NCBI GenBank assembly: GCA_937996795.1
Contig: CALKUH010000045.1
Location: forward strand, 5,329-69,328
DNA length: 64,000 nucleotides
Source of the DNA: an uncultured Verrucomicrobiota bacterium
GTDB taxonomy: Bacteria > Verrucomicrobiota > Kiritimatiellia > CAIVKH01
Reading direction: 5' to 3'
Of the stretch, positions 34,972-42,920 are shown piece after piece (position 1 is the stretch's first letter; each line of letters opens with the position of its first letter). The position numbers and the translations under genes are program-made. Below the pieces are notes generated by a model that searched no databases, was not told where the DNA came from, and worked only from the letters and a program-made list of their open reading frames with translations.

Positions 34972-35474
34972 GGCAGCACCCTGCCGGCGAGGGCCGCGCG
35001 TTCGACGCGCCCGATGGCGTGTTCGGCCATCGGCATGCTGCGATTGTCTCCGGCGACGAAGAACTGGTCCGGTCCCATCCGCTGCTCCGGCAGGGTCCAG
35101 TCGCTGTCCGGCGTGCGGTAGGGCTCCGGCACCTCATCCCCGTTGATGCGCAGGTGTCCATTGGAGAACGCGATCGTGTCGCCCGGCAGCGCGAGGATGC
35201 GTTTTACGAAGAAGTTGCGGCCACCCGCGCGTTTGATCACCACGACATCCCCGCGCGACGGGTTGCGCTGCGCGTGTATCCACCAGCGCGACCCGATGCG
35301 CAGTTGCCCGTCCCGGAGCGTCGGCTCCATGCTGTGGCCGCGCACGAGCAAGGGACGGCAGCACAGGCCGAAGACAAACAGGAGCAGCGCCGCCGAGAGG
35401 GCCGTGCGGCGCAGGGTCCTGCGCGGGTCCCGGCCCCAGAGCGCGCGCGTCCACCATGCCGTTCCATCCTGCAT
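34968..35474 (-). CDS. lepB: Signal peptidase I
   Basis: 168 residues from the ATG at 35474. One membrane segment (about 25-42) precedes the catalytic serine in RGHSMEPTL; GDVVVIKRAG, the catalytic lysine in FFVKRILALPGD, and FVAGDNRSMPMAEH follow. It cuts signal peptides from exported proteins on the outer face of the inner membrane. The C-terminal GRVERAALAGRVLP replaces the usual 'SlDSR.fG.i' with SMPMAEHAIGRV, a mild divergence. A promoter 8 bp upstream of the ATG leaves little or no leader. Confidence 0.88.
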   Translation of the reverse strand: MQDGTAWWTRALWGRDPRRTLRRTALSAALLLFVFGLCCRPLLVRGHSMEPTLRDGQLRIGSRWWIHAQRNPSRGDVVVIKRAGGRNFFVKRILALPGDTIAFSNGHLRINGDEVPEPYRTPDSDWTLPEQRMGPDQFFVAGDNRSMPMAEHAIGRVERAALAGRVLP

Positions 35475-35482
35475 AACCAAAA

Positions 35483-35534
35483 CCTATAGCGCGGGATGCA
35501 CCTTGTTGCAATCCGGTGCGCTTCGTGTTTAGAT
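35483..35534. promoter_or_regulatory. Back-to-back promoters of lepB and acyP sharing one palindromic -35 element
   Basis: The palindrome TTGCAA (35506-35511) serves both strands. Rightward it is followed by 17 bp and TTAGAT (35529-35534), 14 bp before the acyP ATG. Leftward it is followed by 17 bp and TATAGG (complement of 35483-35488), 8 bp before the lepB ATG. Only one polymerase could hold the shared element at a time. Confidence 0.5.
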
Positions 35535-35548
35535 CACCCAATGCCTTC

Positions 35549-35857
35549 ATGACTCGCGAAGCGCCATCCCGCACGGACTCCCCTCGACGCCTTGTTGTCG
35601 CGGTGGATGGACATGTGCAGGGGGTTGGATTCCGGATGTCCACCGTGGCGGTGGCGCGGGGCTTTGCGATCGGCGGGTATGTGCAGAATCAGGTTGATGG
35701 CTCCGTGCGGGTCGTGGCGGAGGGCGCGGAGCCGGAGCTGCTGCGTTTCCTCGACGCGTTGAGGGGGGCTCCGGTATACCGGTTTGTGCGCCAGGAGCAG
35801 GTGAATTGGATGTCGGCGACCGGCGCGTTCGCCGGCTTCGACATCCGGTACGGTTGA
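35549..35857 (+). CDS. acyP: Acylphosphatase
   Basis: 102 residues from the ATG at 35549. VDGHVQGVGFRMSTVAVARG supplies the phosphate-binding loop and catalytic arginine, and GGYVQNQVDGSVRVVAEG the catalytic asparagine. It hydrolyses acyl phosphates such as 1,3-bisphosphoglycerate and carbamoyl phosphate. An ATG at 35541 is out of frame. The phosphoesterase gene follows 7 bp later. Confidence 0.93.
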   Translation: MTREAPSRTDSPRRLVVAVDGHVQGVGFRMSTVAVARGFAIGGYVQNQVDGSVRVVAEGAEPELLRFLDALRGAPVYRFVRQEQVNWMSATGAFAGFDIRYG

Positions 35858-35864
35858 TGAGTTG

Positions 35865-36587
35865 ATGAAGTACGCAATTTTAGGGGATATCCACGCGAAC
35901 CTGGAGGCCTTGGACCGGGTGCTTGCCGATGCCGCGGAGCATGGGGTGACCCACTACGCCTGCGTTGGCGACATTGTCGGCTACAACGCCAACCCCGTTG
36001 AATGCCTCGAGAAGGTCCGCGCGCTCAAATGCACCTGCGTCCGCGGCAACCACGATCATTACTGCTCGCATCCGGAGACGTTGAACGGATTTCATCCGCT
36101 GGCGGCGGATGTCGTGAGCTGGACACGCAAGCAGCTCACGCCCGAGCAACAGGCGTGGCTGCGCGGCCTCCGCTACGTCAGCCCCGTCGAAACGTTCACC
36201 ATCGTCCACAGCACGCTTGACATGCCGGAGCAGTGGGGCTACGTCTTTGACCGGCTGGAGGCGGAGGCCAACTTCAACTACCAGTCCACGACGCTCTGCT
36301 TCTATGGGCACACCCATGTGCCGCTCGCCTTTGAGCGCACGGATTCGATTCGTTTTGGCCTCTACACGCGCATCAAGATCGGGCTGGGCAAAAAATATTT
36401 CATCAATGTCGGCAGCGTCGGACAACCGCGCGATGGCGATCCGCGCGCGGCCTACGTCATCTATGACATGATCAACAACGTCGTCGAACTGCGCCGCGTG
36501 GCCTACGACATCGAAAAAACGCAGAAGAAGATCCTGGATGCCGGGTTGCCGGGCCGTATTGCCGCCCGTCTGGCGGTGGGTCGTTGA
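35865..36587 (+). CDS. Calcineurin-like metallophosphoesterase (YfcE-like)
   Basis: 240 residues. The metal-binding motifs come in order: GDIHANLEAL, GDIVGYNANP, RGNHDHY, IVHSTLDMPEQW and YGHTHVPLAF. A GSVGQPRDGDPRAAYVIYD segment near the end is typical of the family members found with or near diadenosine or DNA-related genes; substrates vary and cannot be inferred. The ATG at 35865 lies 7 bp behind acyP. Confidence 0.9.
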   Translation: MKYAILGDIHANLEALDRVLADAAEHGVTHYACVGDIVGYNANPVECLEKVRALKCTCVRGNHDHYCSHPETLNGFHPLAADVVSWTRKQLTPEQQAWLRGLRYVSPVETFTIVHSTLDMPEQWGYVFDRLEAEANFNYQSTTLCFYGHTHVPLAFERTDSIRFGLYTRIKIGLGKKYFINVGSVGQPRDGDPRAAYVIYDMINNVVELRRVAYDIEKTQKKILDAGLPGRIAARLAVGR

Positions 36588-36598
36588 GGAGAATCGGG

Positions 36599-37438
36599 AT
36601 GTGGTCACGGGTGCTTGGCCTCGCGGCGCTGGCGGTCGGGTGCGGCACGCTGCAGGCGCGCGCGCAGGCGGTGGATTTTCGCGCGCGTCTCCCGCACGCG
36701 GAGGTCCTGGTGTGCGAGCCGCTGCCGGTGGAGATCACCATCCGGAACAACGGCATGTCGCCGCTTCAGGCCGGCGGCAGCGGTGGCTATGCGCTGGCGT
36801 TTGAAGTGCTCGATGCGTCCGGCCTGCTGCTCCGCGAACTTCCGCAGTCCGCGGTGCTCGTCCCCGAGGTGATCGAGCCGCAGGCCCAGGTCGTGTTCAC
36901 GAATGATCTGCAGGCCCTGTTTCCCGTGGCGCGGCATGCCACGCTGTCCGTGCGCGCCCGCCTGACGGTGGGCAGCCGTTCGTACATGAGCGACAAACTG
37001 TTTGTCGACCTCATGCCCGGTTCCGAAATTACATGGGTGAACGCCCCCGCCGCCGACGGGGTCCTGCGTCGCTTTTCGCTGCGTTCCTTGAGTCGCGGGA
37101 AACGGGACTTCCTGTTCCTCCGCGTGGAGAATCCGGATGGCTCCCTGTGCTACGGCGCCGCGGAACTGGGCCGGCTGGTGCGCATGGGCGAGCCCCGCCT
37201 GGAGGTGGACAGCCGCGGGAACGTGCACGTCCTGCACCTTTCCGCCCCGAACCAGTTCATCCACAGCGTGTTTTCGCCCGAGGGCGGCGCGATCAAGCGC
37301 GACGTGTTGACGGGCGACTTGAGCATGGTGCGGATGGTTGATGACGGGCAGGGCAGCTTCCGCATCGCGGGCGCCGGCCAGGTCGCCCCGCCGCGCGATC
37401 CGATTGTCGACCCCCTCCCGCTGCGCCGCGGCCTTTGA
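36599..37438 (+). CDS. Hypothetical secreted protein
   Basis: 279 residues from the ATG at 36599 with GAGGAG 8 bp upstream; the frame is open 15 bp further. The signal peptide MWSRVLGLAALAVGCGTLQARAQA has both a VGCG stretch and an ARAQA site; the latter fits Sec cleavage better. The mature part starts with a beta-rich domain (VEITIRNNGMSPLQAGG, FEVLDASGLLLREL, SVRARLTVGSRS) resembling Ig-like/intracellular proteinase inhibitor folds, then a second part with repeated short strands (NPDGSLCYGAAELG, VDSRGNVHVLHLS) like a beta-propeller fragment. No known family is recognised. It follows the phosphoesterase by 11 bp. Confidence 0.65.
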   Translation: MWSRVLGLAALAVGCGTLQARAQAVDFRARLPHAEVLVCEPLPVEITIRNNGMSPLQAGGSGGYALAFEVLDASGLLLRELPQSAVLVPEVIEPQAQVVFTNDLQALFPVARHATLSVRARLTVGSRSYMSDKLFVDLMPGSEITWVNAPAADGVLRRFSLRSLSRGKRDFLFLRVENPDGSLCYGAAELGRLVRMGEPRLEVDSRGNVHVLHLSAPNQFIHSVFSPEGGAIKRDVLTGDLSMVRMVDDGQGSFRIAGAGQVAPPRDPIVDPLPLRRGL

Positions 37439-37476
37439 GCGGCGTCGGAAAACATCCATTCCCGTGCGCTGCACCG

Positions 37477-37505
37477 TTGACACCGGCGGCGCAGGTTGAT
37501 ACTCA
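37477..37505 (+). promoter_or_regulatory. Promoter of tRNA-Leu
   Basis: Consensus TTGACA at 37477-37482. The -10 is either GATACT (37498-37503, 15-bp spacer) or TACTCA (37500-37505, 17-bp spacer). The tRNA begins 17-19 bp later. Confidence 0.5.
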
Positions 37506-37521
37506 TTTCGCCCTTGCCGCT

Positions 37522-37608
37522 GCACCCGTGGTGGAATTGGCAGACACGTAAGATTCAGGTTCTTATGCCTTTACCGGCGTGGGGGTTCAAGTCCCTCCGG
37601 GTGCACCA
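37522..37608 (+). tRNA. tRNA-Leu (anticodon CAG)
   Basis: An 87-nt class II tRNA. The acceptor stem GCACCCG (37522-37528) pairs with CGGGTGC (37598-37604); the D arm has GTGGAATTGGCAGACAC. The anticodon stem TAAGA/TCTTA encloses the loop TTCAGGT with anticodon CAG, which reads CUG. The long variable arm (TGCCTTTACCGGCG) and the T arm (GGGGGTTCAAGTCCCTC) follow, and CCA is encoded at 37606-37608. Confidence 0.97.
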
Positions 37609-37878
37609 TCCTTCGCCGTAGCGCAGCGAAGGCGAAGGCTGCCGCGCCGGAGTCAGCGTCCTCGCGGCGAAGGCGGGCGCATTCCAAGGCTGCGGCTGGC
37701 AGGCCATCCTTCAGTTCAATGCAGGGAGTTCCTGTGTCCTCTTTCACGCGCAATGCGTGACACAGATGTGACACAAGGGCTGTGCGGAGTTTGAAAAATA
37801 GAGCCCTCTCCCGAAGCTGACACCGGAGCGGAATGCGACAATCCTTCGCACCGGCCACGGCACCCCCTCCACAAGACG
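37609..37878. other. Intergenic region after tRNA-Leu, no gene seen
   Basis: No convincing coding frame. Directly after the tRNA, CCTTCGCC (37611-37618) and GGCGAAGG (37631-37638) form an 8-bp inverted repeat that may help end tRNA transcription, but no T-run follows. GTGACACA occurs twice around 37755-37775 next to an oppositely oriented TGTGTC, an unexplained small repeat cluster. Open frames here run into the tRNA and are not credible. Confidence 0.5.
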
Positions 37879-37908
37879 AAAAGGCCACGGAGGAATCCGT
37901 GGCCTTTT
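37879..37908. terminator. Bidirectional intrinsic terminator
   Basis: AAAAGGCCACGGA (37879-37891) pairs with TCCGTGGCCTTTT (37896-37908) around GGAA, and T-rich sequence follows on both strands (TTTTCTTCT to the right, TTTTCGTCTTG to the left). It can end transcription from the tRNA side and from the parvulin gene. Confidence 0.85.
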
Positions 37909-37930
37909 CTTCTGCAATGGGTGGACGGGA

Positions 37931-38983
37931 TCAGTTGTTCAGGAACACCTTGACGTCCGCGTTGGTGCGCAAGGTCATCAGGTAGCCCTGGATCACGTCG
38001 GGGGCTTTGCGCTGTTTGATCATGGCGATCAGGTTGGTTTTGACCTCGTCGAAGGGGAGGTCCCGGGCTTCTTCGCGCTTTTCAACCTTGATGATGTGGA
38101 AGCCGAACTGGGTCTCCACCAACGGGCCCACGGCGCCGATTTCCTGCGTGAAGGCCGCTTCTTCAAACGGAGGCACCATCTGGCCGCGCGGGAAGGTGTA
38201 GAGACCGCCGGTTTCGCGGCTGCCCGGGTCGTCGGTTTCCTGCTTCGCGACCTCGGCGAAATCCTCGCCGGCGTTCAGGCGGGCGCGAAGGGCCTCGGCT
38301 TCCGCCTTCTTGGCTTCCTTCTCGTCTTCCTTTTCAACGGCGACAAGGATGTGGCGCGCGGTGGCGAGCTCAGGCTGCTTCATGCGTTCGCGGTTTTCCT
38401 CGTAGAACGCGGAGGCGTCGGCTTCGGAGACCTCGAGCTCGTTCGACGTGACCTGCTCGATCAGCATCGTGATGCGGACTTCGTCGCCGAATTCGCGCTG
38501 GAATTGTTCGGGGGAGACGCCGCGCTGTTCGAGGACCTGCTCCAGGGAAATGCCGGGGGGCAGGGCCGCTTCGAGCTTCGCGCGCGCATCGGCGATGTCC
38601 GCGTCGGTCACCTTCAGGTTCTGCCGGTCGGCTTCCTGGATGAGCAGCTGACGGGCGATCATCTGGTCCAGCACCTGCTCGCGGATGCGCGGCTGCATCT
38701 GGGCGAGCTGCTCCGGCGGCATGCGGCCGCCGATGCGGGCGAGCATGTTGCCGAGTTCCTTCTGGAAGGCTTCGGCGGAAATTTCGACCCCGTTGACGCT
38801 CGCGACCGCACCGGTCAGCGACGCGGTGCGGGTCGGCGGGATCGGCTGGCGGAAGATGTCGGTGGATTCGGAGAGATCGGCGGCGGGTTCCTGCACGGCG
38901 GGTTCCTTGGGTTTGCAACCGGCGCCGACGGACAGGGCAACAAGCGCGCACGCGGTGGCGGTGAAGAATGAACGGGAGGGCAT
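37931..38983 (-). CDS. Parvulin-type peptidyl-prolyl isomerase lipoprotein (PrsA/SurA-like)
   Basis: 350 residues from the ATG at 38983. MPSRSFFTATACALVALSVGAGC is a lipoprotein signal with lipobox VGAGC. An N-terminal SurA_N-like helical domain (VNGVEISAEAFQKELGNML, IREQVLDQMIARQLLIQEA) precedes a parvulin domain (LATARHILVAVEKEDEKEA, FAEVAKQETDDPGSRETGG, FPRGQMVPPFEEAAF, VGPLVETQFGFHIIKVEKR). It should assist folding of exported proteins in the periplasm. The frame is open to 39154, but only this start gives the signal peptide. Confidence 0.93.
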   Translation of the reverse strand: MPSRSFFTATACALVALSVGAGCKPKEPAVQEPAADLSESTDIFRQPIPPTRTASLTGAVASVNGVEISAEAFQKELGNMLARIGGRMPPEQLAQMQPRIREQVLDQMIARQLLIQEADRQNLKVTDADIADARAKLEAALPPGISLEQVLEQRGVSPEQFQREFGDEVRITMLIEQVTSNELEVSEADASAFYEENRERMKQPELATARHILVAVEKEDEKEAKKAEAEALRARLNAGEDFAEVAKQETDDPGSRETGGLYTFPRGQMVPPFEEAAFTQEIGAVGPLVETQFGFHIIKVEKREEARDLPFDEVKTNLIAMIKQRKAPDVIQGYLMTLRTNADVKVFLNN

Positions 38984-39047
38984 AAGACGACCTTTCGTTG
39001 TGAAGGCGCGATGGTGCATAACGCGCCTCGGCGTGTCAAACGTTGTA

Positions 39048-40010
39048 TCAGGCGTCCAGCGGCCACTCGAAATGGCCGGAGGCGAGGAACGTTCGGACCT
39101 GTCGGGCGCTAAATGCGGACTTGCGGTGGACCGCTTCGTGCGTGTTGAAGGCATTGTGCGGCGTGAGGATTACCCGCGGGTGCCTTGCCAGTTGCAGGAG
39201 GCGGGCCGATTCCGCGGTGGCTCGACCCGTGCGCAACGCGTCGGCCACCTCGGGCTCCCCGGCGAATACATCGAGCGCGACGCCGCCCAGCAGGCCTTCG
39301 CGGAGCAGGGGCTCAAGGTCGGCGGTTTCCACCAGTTCGCCGCGCGCGACATTGACCAGGCAGAGGCCGGGCCGGGCCCCGGCGAGGGTTGAGCGCCGCA
39401 CGTATGCGCGATTCTCCGCGGTCAGGTTCATGCAGAGCGCCAGGATGTCCGCGCGGGAGATGGCTTCGTCCCATGCCACATAGTGGACGTCGGGATGCCG
39501 GTGAACCGGGTCCACGCCGAGCACCTGCATGTCGAGTCCGCGTCCGATCTGCGTCACGGCATGCCCGATGCGGCCCACGCCGGCGACCGCCAGGGTGCGC
39601 CCCGCGCATTCGCCGCCCGTAAGGCCGTCGCGATGGAACGTGTCCCATTGGCGGAGCTGGGCGGGCAGGCGGCGCAGCAGGCTCATCCAGAGGAGCGCCG
39701 CCTGTTCCGCCACGGCGCGCGAGCAATACTCCGGGAGGGCGGCCAGCGCGAGGCCCGGCGCGCAGCGGCGCAGCGGCAGCAAATGATCATAGCCCGTCGT
39801 CCGTGCCAGCACGCCGCGGATGTGAAGCTCCCATCCGGGAGGCAACGCCGACTGTGTGCGGATGCTGAGCAGCAGGGCGGGCGGGGTCGTGTGCCCGGCG
39901 AGTTGGATCGTTGAGGCGGTGTATCCCGCGCGCACCCCGGGGCCCAGCTCGGCCGCGAGGGCTGACGCCTCTTCCTCGAACGCCTCGTAGAAAAAAACGT
40001 CGTGGTTCAT
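39048..40010 (-). CDS. D-2-hydroxyacid dehydrogenase (NAD-dependent)
   Basis: 320 residues. The N-terminal substrate domain (FFYEAFEEEASALAAEL, LLLSIRTQSALP, ARTTGYDHL) resembles D-lactate dehydrogenase-like proteins. The NAD domain has LAVAGVGRIGHAVTQIGRGLDMQVLG. Catalytic residues are the arginine in NVARGELV, the glutamate in FAGEPE and the histidine in TPHNAFNTHEA. The substrate, perhaps D-lactate, glyoxylate or hydroxypyruvate, cannot be told. It reads toward the parvulin gene, 64 bp away. Confidence 0.9.
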   Translation of the reverse strand: MNHDVFFYEAFEEEASALAAELGPGVRAGYTASTIQLAGHTTPPALLLSIRTQSALPPGWELHIRGVLARTTGYDHLLPLRRCAPGLALAALPEYCSRAVAEQAALLWMSLLRRLPAQLRQWDTFHRDGLTGGECAGRTLAVAGVGRIGHAVTQIGRGLDMQVLGVDPVHRHPDVHYVAWDEAISRADILALCMNLTAENRAYVRRSTLAGARPGLCLVNVARGELVETADLEPLLREGLLGGVALDVFAGEPEVADALRTGRATAESARLLQLARHPRVILTPHNAFNTHEAVHRKSAFSARQVRTFLASGHFEWPLDA

Positions 40011-40054
40011 TTGTTAGCCGCCGGTGCGAACGCATTTTCCCCGTCGATGGAGTA

Positions 40055-40083
40055 TTGACTTCGTGAAGGGACCCCGAGATTAT
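40055..40083 (+). promoter_or_regulatory. Sigma70-type promoter of the ExbB/ExbD-like operon
   Basis: TTGACT (40055-40060), a 17-bp spacer and GATTAT (40078-40083); transcription would begin near 40090. AAGGA at 40149-40153 precedes the ATG at 40160. Confidence 0.6.
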
Positions 40084-40159
40084 CCCACGCAAGCCATCGT
40101 GATCAAGGGGACGCCGCAAAGGCAGCCGCGATGGGGGGCCTTTCATCGAAGGACGTGAC

Positions 40160-41650
40160 ATGGACCAGGACGCCGCGGAAGTCGTTGTCGATGCCCAGAT
40201 CGAGGAATTTCAGTCGTTGCGCGGCTCGCGCCCCGGCACAGATGCCAACGTCATCATCCAGATCGCCGTCGGTATTCTGGGTACGCTCATCGTTGCGTTC
40301 GGCGTGACTCCGCTCAATGACACCAAGGCCGACTATCTGTACGGCATCGTCAACGAACGTGGTCCCGTGCAATACCTCGAACTGCTGATGTCCTTCATGG
40401 TGGGCGCGCTGATTGTCCTCAAGAGCAAGATCGTGAATCGCAACCTGCGGGTGATTGCGTCCAACCCGCTGCCGCCTGAACTCGACTTGAACGACGACAA
40501 CGCGCTGCAGGCGTTCCGCGATTCCCTGCCGCAGCGTCCTGAATTTGAGTGGAGCATCCTGCTGAACCGGCTCGACCGGGCGCTTGCCCTCTGGCTGGGC
40601 AGCAAGGACATCGCGCGCGTTTCCTCGTATGTCCAGATGGAGTCTTCGCGCGACCAGAGCTCCTCCGACTCGTCGTATGCCATTGCAAAGGTGCTGATGT
40701 GGGCCATCCCGATCCTGGGCTTCATTGGTACGGTGCAAGGGCTGGGCGTGGCCGTCGCCGGCTTCGGCGTGCTGGGCGGATCGGCCGACGTCAGCGCGAT
40801 CAAGTCCGCCATCGGCCAGGTGACCGTGGGTCTCGGCGTCGCCTTCGACACCACGCTGCTGGCCCTCGTGCTCACCACGCTGCTGATGTTCCCGCTGACG
40901 TCGTTCCAACGAAAAGAGGAAAACCTCTTCGGCGAAATCGACAACTACCTGGACGACGTCTTGCTCGCCCGCCTCCCGTCGCCCGAGCAGAAGCCCATCG
41001 TGATCGAGAACCTGGAAGACTCCATCGAGGCCGCCTTCCGGCGTTATATCCCGGACCCGGACCGCTACGATGAGGTCTTCACCCGGTCGATCGAGAAAGC
41101 CGCGCTGACGGTCGAGGAGCGCTTCGGCGGGCTGTCCACCAAGTATGAAGCGACCTTGCGCGACCTCAGCCAGCGCGTGGCGGATAATTTGAAGAGCGCG
41201 GGCGCCACGGTTGAGCAGAGCATGCGCGGGATTGCGGACGACCTGCGCAAGCAGGACGAACACGCGATGGAGTCGCGCCGCAAGGCCCTGGCCGATGAAG
41301 CCAACCGCTTCAAGGATGTCGTCGCGGATATTAATTCCACCGCGGATCGCGTCGCGCAATCCTACCGGCAGGGCGCCGAAGCCGTGCAGAGCGCCACCAA
41401 GGACACGGTCCAGCAGGCCCTGTCCGCGACGCGCGACCTGACCGGTCGCATGGAAGAGGTTTCCCGCCTCGCCGCCAACATCGACCAGTTGCTCAAGCTC
41501 AACCAGTCGATCAACCAGAGCATGAGCACCGTCGCCAGCTCGGACCAGTTCCGCGCCACGTTGGAAGACCTGCGGAAGCATTTGTCCACGACCACCGAGT
41601 TTTGCGCGCGCCTGAGCAAGCCGCGCGTGATCACGTTGCGCGAAGAGTAA
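40160..41650 (+). CDS. MotA/TolQ/ExbB-type proton channel subunit with a long cytosolic tail
   Basis: 496 residues. Four membrane helices are visible: about 31-49, 72-90, 177-203 and 221-247. TM3 carries the family motif WAIPILGFIGTVQGLGVAVAG (GTVxG at 190-194) and TM4 the conserved threonines in VAFDTTLLALVLTT. Residues 250-496 form a long, charged, mostly helical tail (for example KYEATLRDLSQRVADNLKSA) with coiled-coil character, far longer than ExbB or TolQ and reminiscent in layout of ZorA. It should form the pentameric ring that takes up protons and turns or moves a partner. Two ExbD-like genes follow in the same operon. Confidence 0.88.
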   Translation: MDQDAAEVVVDAQIEEFQSLRGSRPGTDANVIIQIAVGILGTLIVAFGVTPLNDTKADYLYGIVNERGPVQYLELLMSFMVGALIVLKSKIVNRNLRVIASNPLPPELDLNDDNALQAFRDSLPQRPEFEWSILLNRLDRALALWLGSKDIARVSSYVQMESSRDQSSSDSSYAIAKVLMWAIPILGFIGTVQGLGVAVAGFGVLGGSADVSAIKSAIGQVTVGLGVAFDTTLLALVLTTLLMFPLTSFQRKEENLFGEIDNYLDDVLLARLPSPEQKPIVIENLEDSIEAAFRRYIPDPDRYDEVFTRSIEKAALTVEERFGGLSTKYEATLRDLSQRVADNLKSAGATVEQSMRGIADDLRKQDEHAMESRRKALADEANRFKDVVADINSTADRVAQSYRQGAEAVQSATKDTVQQALSATRDLTGRMEEVSRLAANIDQLLKLNQSINQSMSTVASSDQFRATLEDLRKHLSTTTEFCARLSKPRVITLREE

Positions 41651-41671
41651 TCGCACGAATCGGAATCGAGC

Positions 41672-42196
41672 ATGGCCGAAGCGGCAAAAACGGACTTTTC
41701 GTCCTTCATGTGCGTGATTCTGATGCTCACCGGCTGCCTGGTGACCATCATGATCAGCAACATCATCATCATTGCCGCCAACCCCGAAAACGTGCAGATC
41801 ACGTCGATCATTCCCCAAGGTATGGACCCGGCCAATGACAAGCCGGTCGAGGACAGCCAGGGCAACATCATCAAGAGCCCGTGGTATCTGGAGGTCTGGC
41901 GCGACCGCATGATCATCCACCCCGGCGGCGAGGAAATCGGCGTGCGCGAGTTGGAGCAGAAGGACAACGCGTTCGAGCAATTTTTGACACGTGTCCAGGC
42001 TCGCAACGACCGGCAGTACATCGTTCTCCTCGTGCGCGAGCATGGCGCGACGATCGCCCGCAAGTTGAAGAAGGTGATCCGCGACCGGAAAATCGACATC
42101 GGTATGGACCTGCTGTATTCGACGGAGCCCATCAAACTTCGGAACGTCAGCACCGGTGCGGTCGAGACCGCAACCGCCACCGCGGCGGGGACCTAG
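41672..42196 (+). CDS. ExbD/TolR-like membrane protein lacking the membrane aspartate
   Basis: 174 residues. One N-terminal membrane helix (about 10-36, SFMCVILMLTGCLVTIMISN), then a periplasmic domain. Its end, RQYIVLLVREHGATIARKLKKVIRDRKIDIGMDLL, has the strand-helix-strand layout of the ExbD periplasmic domain. Aligned with the next protein (SFLDVL against SFMCVI), the proton-binding aspartate is Cys14 here. There is no OmpA-type peptidoglycan-binding domain. It is probably a structural partner in a mixed stator with the following protein. No existing family name is known to me. Confidence 0.6.
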   Translation: MAEAAKTDFSSFMCVILMLTGCLVTIMISNIIIIAANPENVQITSIIPQGMDPANDKPVEDSQGNIIKSPWYLEVWRDRMIIHPGGEEIGVRELEQKDNAFEQFLTRVQARNDRQYIVLLVREHGATIARKLKKVIRDRKIDIGMDLLYSTEPIKLRNVSTGAVETATATAAGT

Positions 42197-42205
42197 GAAA
42201 CCGTC

Positions 42206-42847
42206 ATGGCAAAAAAGGCCGATGCTACGGGCGCGATCAACCTCGACTCCTTCCTGGATGTGTTGACCTGCCTGCAGGGCATCCTGATGCTGGTCATCAT
42301 CGCGACAGGCATTGATGCCGCGCAGACCAAAGTCCTCGTGCCGACGCCCATCGAGAAACAAAGCACCAAAATTCCGATCTACCTGGAATGCCGTGGAAAC
42401 CTGATCTACCCGATGGAAGTGACCGATCTGGCCCGCCAGGCGCGCATGTCGATGATGCAAATGAGCCAGCAATCGCAGGGCGACCAGACCAAATTGATGC
42501 AGGCGCTCGCGACGACACGCGTCACCAACGAGTATTATGAGGTCGACCTCACGTATTATCTGCTGGGTCAATTGGTGATCAAGACCCGCGCGGATTCAAA
42601 CGCCACCGGGCACGCCCTCGATGAACGCTCAACGTTCTCCACGGACAACTTCCTGGTCCGCCTGCTCAAGACGGTGGACAAGGACAAGCAGCGCTTGGTG
42701 CTGGTGGTCCGGGACGACAGCTTCAACGTGTTTAAGGTGGCCCAGCGGCTCGCCTTCCTGGCGCAACTGGAACTGGGCGTGGAGATCTACGACGCCCGCG
42801 AGCTGCTGCGCTTCACCCAGCAGGGCGCCCTGATCACCGGCAGTTAA
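42206..42847 (+). CDS. ExbD/TolR-like membrane protein with the membrane aspartate
   Basis: 213 residues. The single membrane helix (about 15-36, SFLDVLTCLQGILMLVIIATG) keeps an aspartate (Asp18) at the position of the ExbD/TolR proton carrier. The periplasmic part begins with VPTPIEKQSTKIPIYLEC and ends with KQRLVLVVRDDSFNVFKVAQRLAFLAQLELGVEIYDARELL, again the ExbD strand-helix-strand. A methionine/glutamine-rich helix (ARMSMMQMSQQSQG) lies between. It starts 9 bp after the preceding gene with GGAAA before its ATG. It is probably the energy-coupling partner of the ExbB-like ring. Confidence 0.68.
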   Translation: MAKKADATGAINLDSFLDVLTCLQGILMLVIIATGIDAAQTKVLVPTPIEKQSTKIPIYLECRGNLIYPMEVTDLARQARMSMMQMSQQSQGDQTKLMQALATTRVTNEYYEVDLTYYLLGQLVIKTRADSNATGHALDERSTFSTDNFLVRLLKTVDKDKQRLVLVVRDDSFNVFKVAQRLAFLAQLELGVEIYDARELLRFTQQGALITGS

Positions 42848-42920
42848 TCCTGCTTTTTGCGCTGACAGCCGCGCGCCGGTTGTTCACAGTATCCGTTTGT
42901 TCATCCGGAGGCGTCGAATC

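Noticed and set aside
37571..37888. Minus-strand frame of 105 codons next to the tRNA
   Set aside because: It reads through the tRNA-Leu 3' end (its MVHPEGLEPP start comes from the tRNA T-arm) and is a typical false ORF.
40160..42847. A Zorya-type defence system
   Set aside because: The ZorA-like tail is suggestive, but there is no ZorB-type peptidoglycan-binding domain and no ZorC, ZorD or ZorE; the neighbours are fabZ and lpxA.
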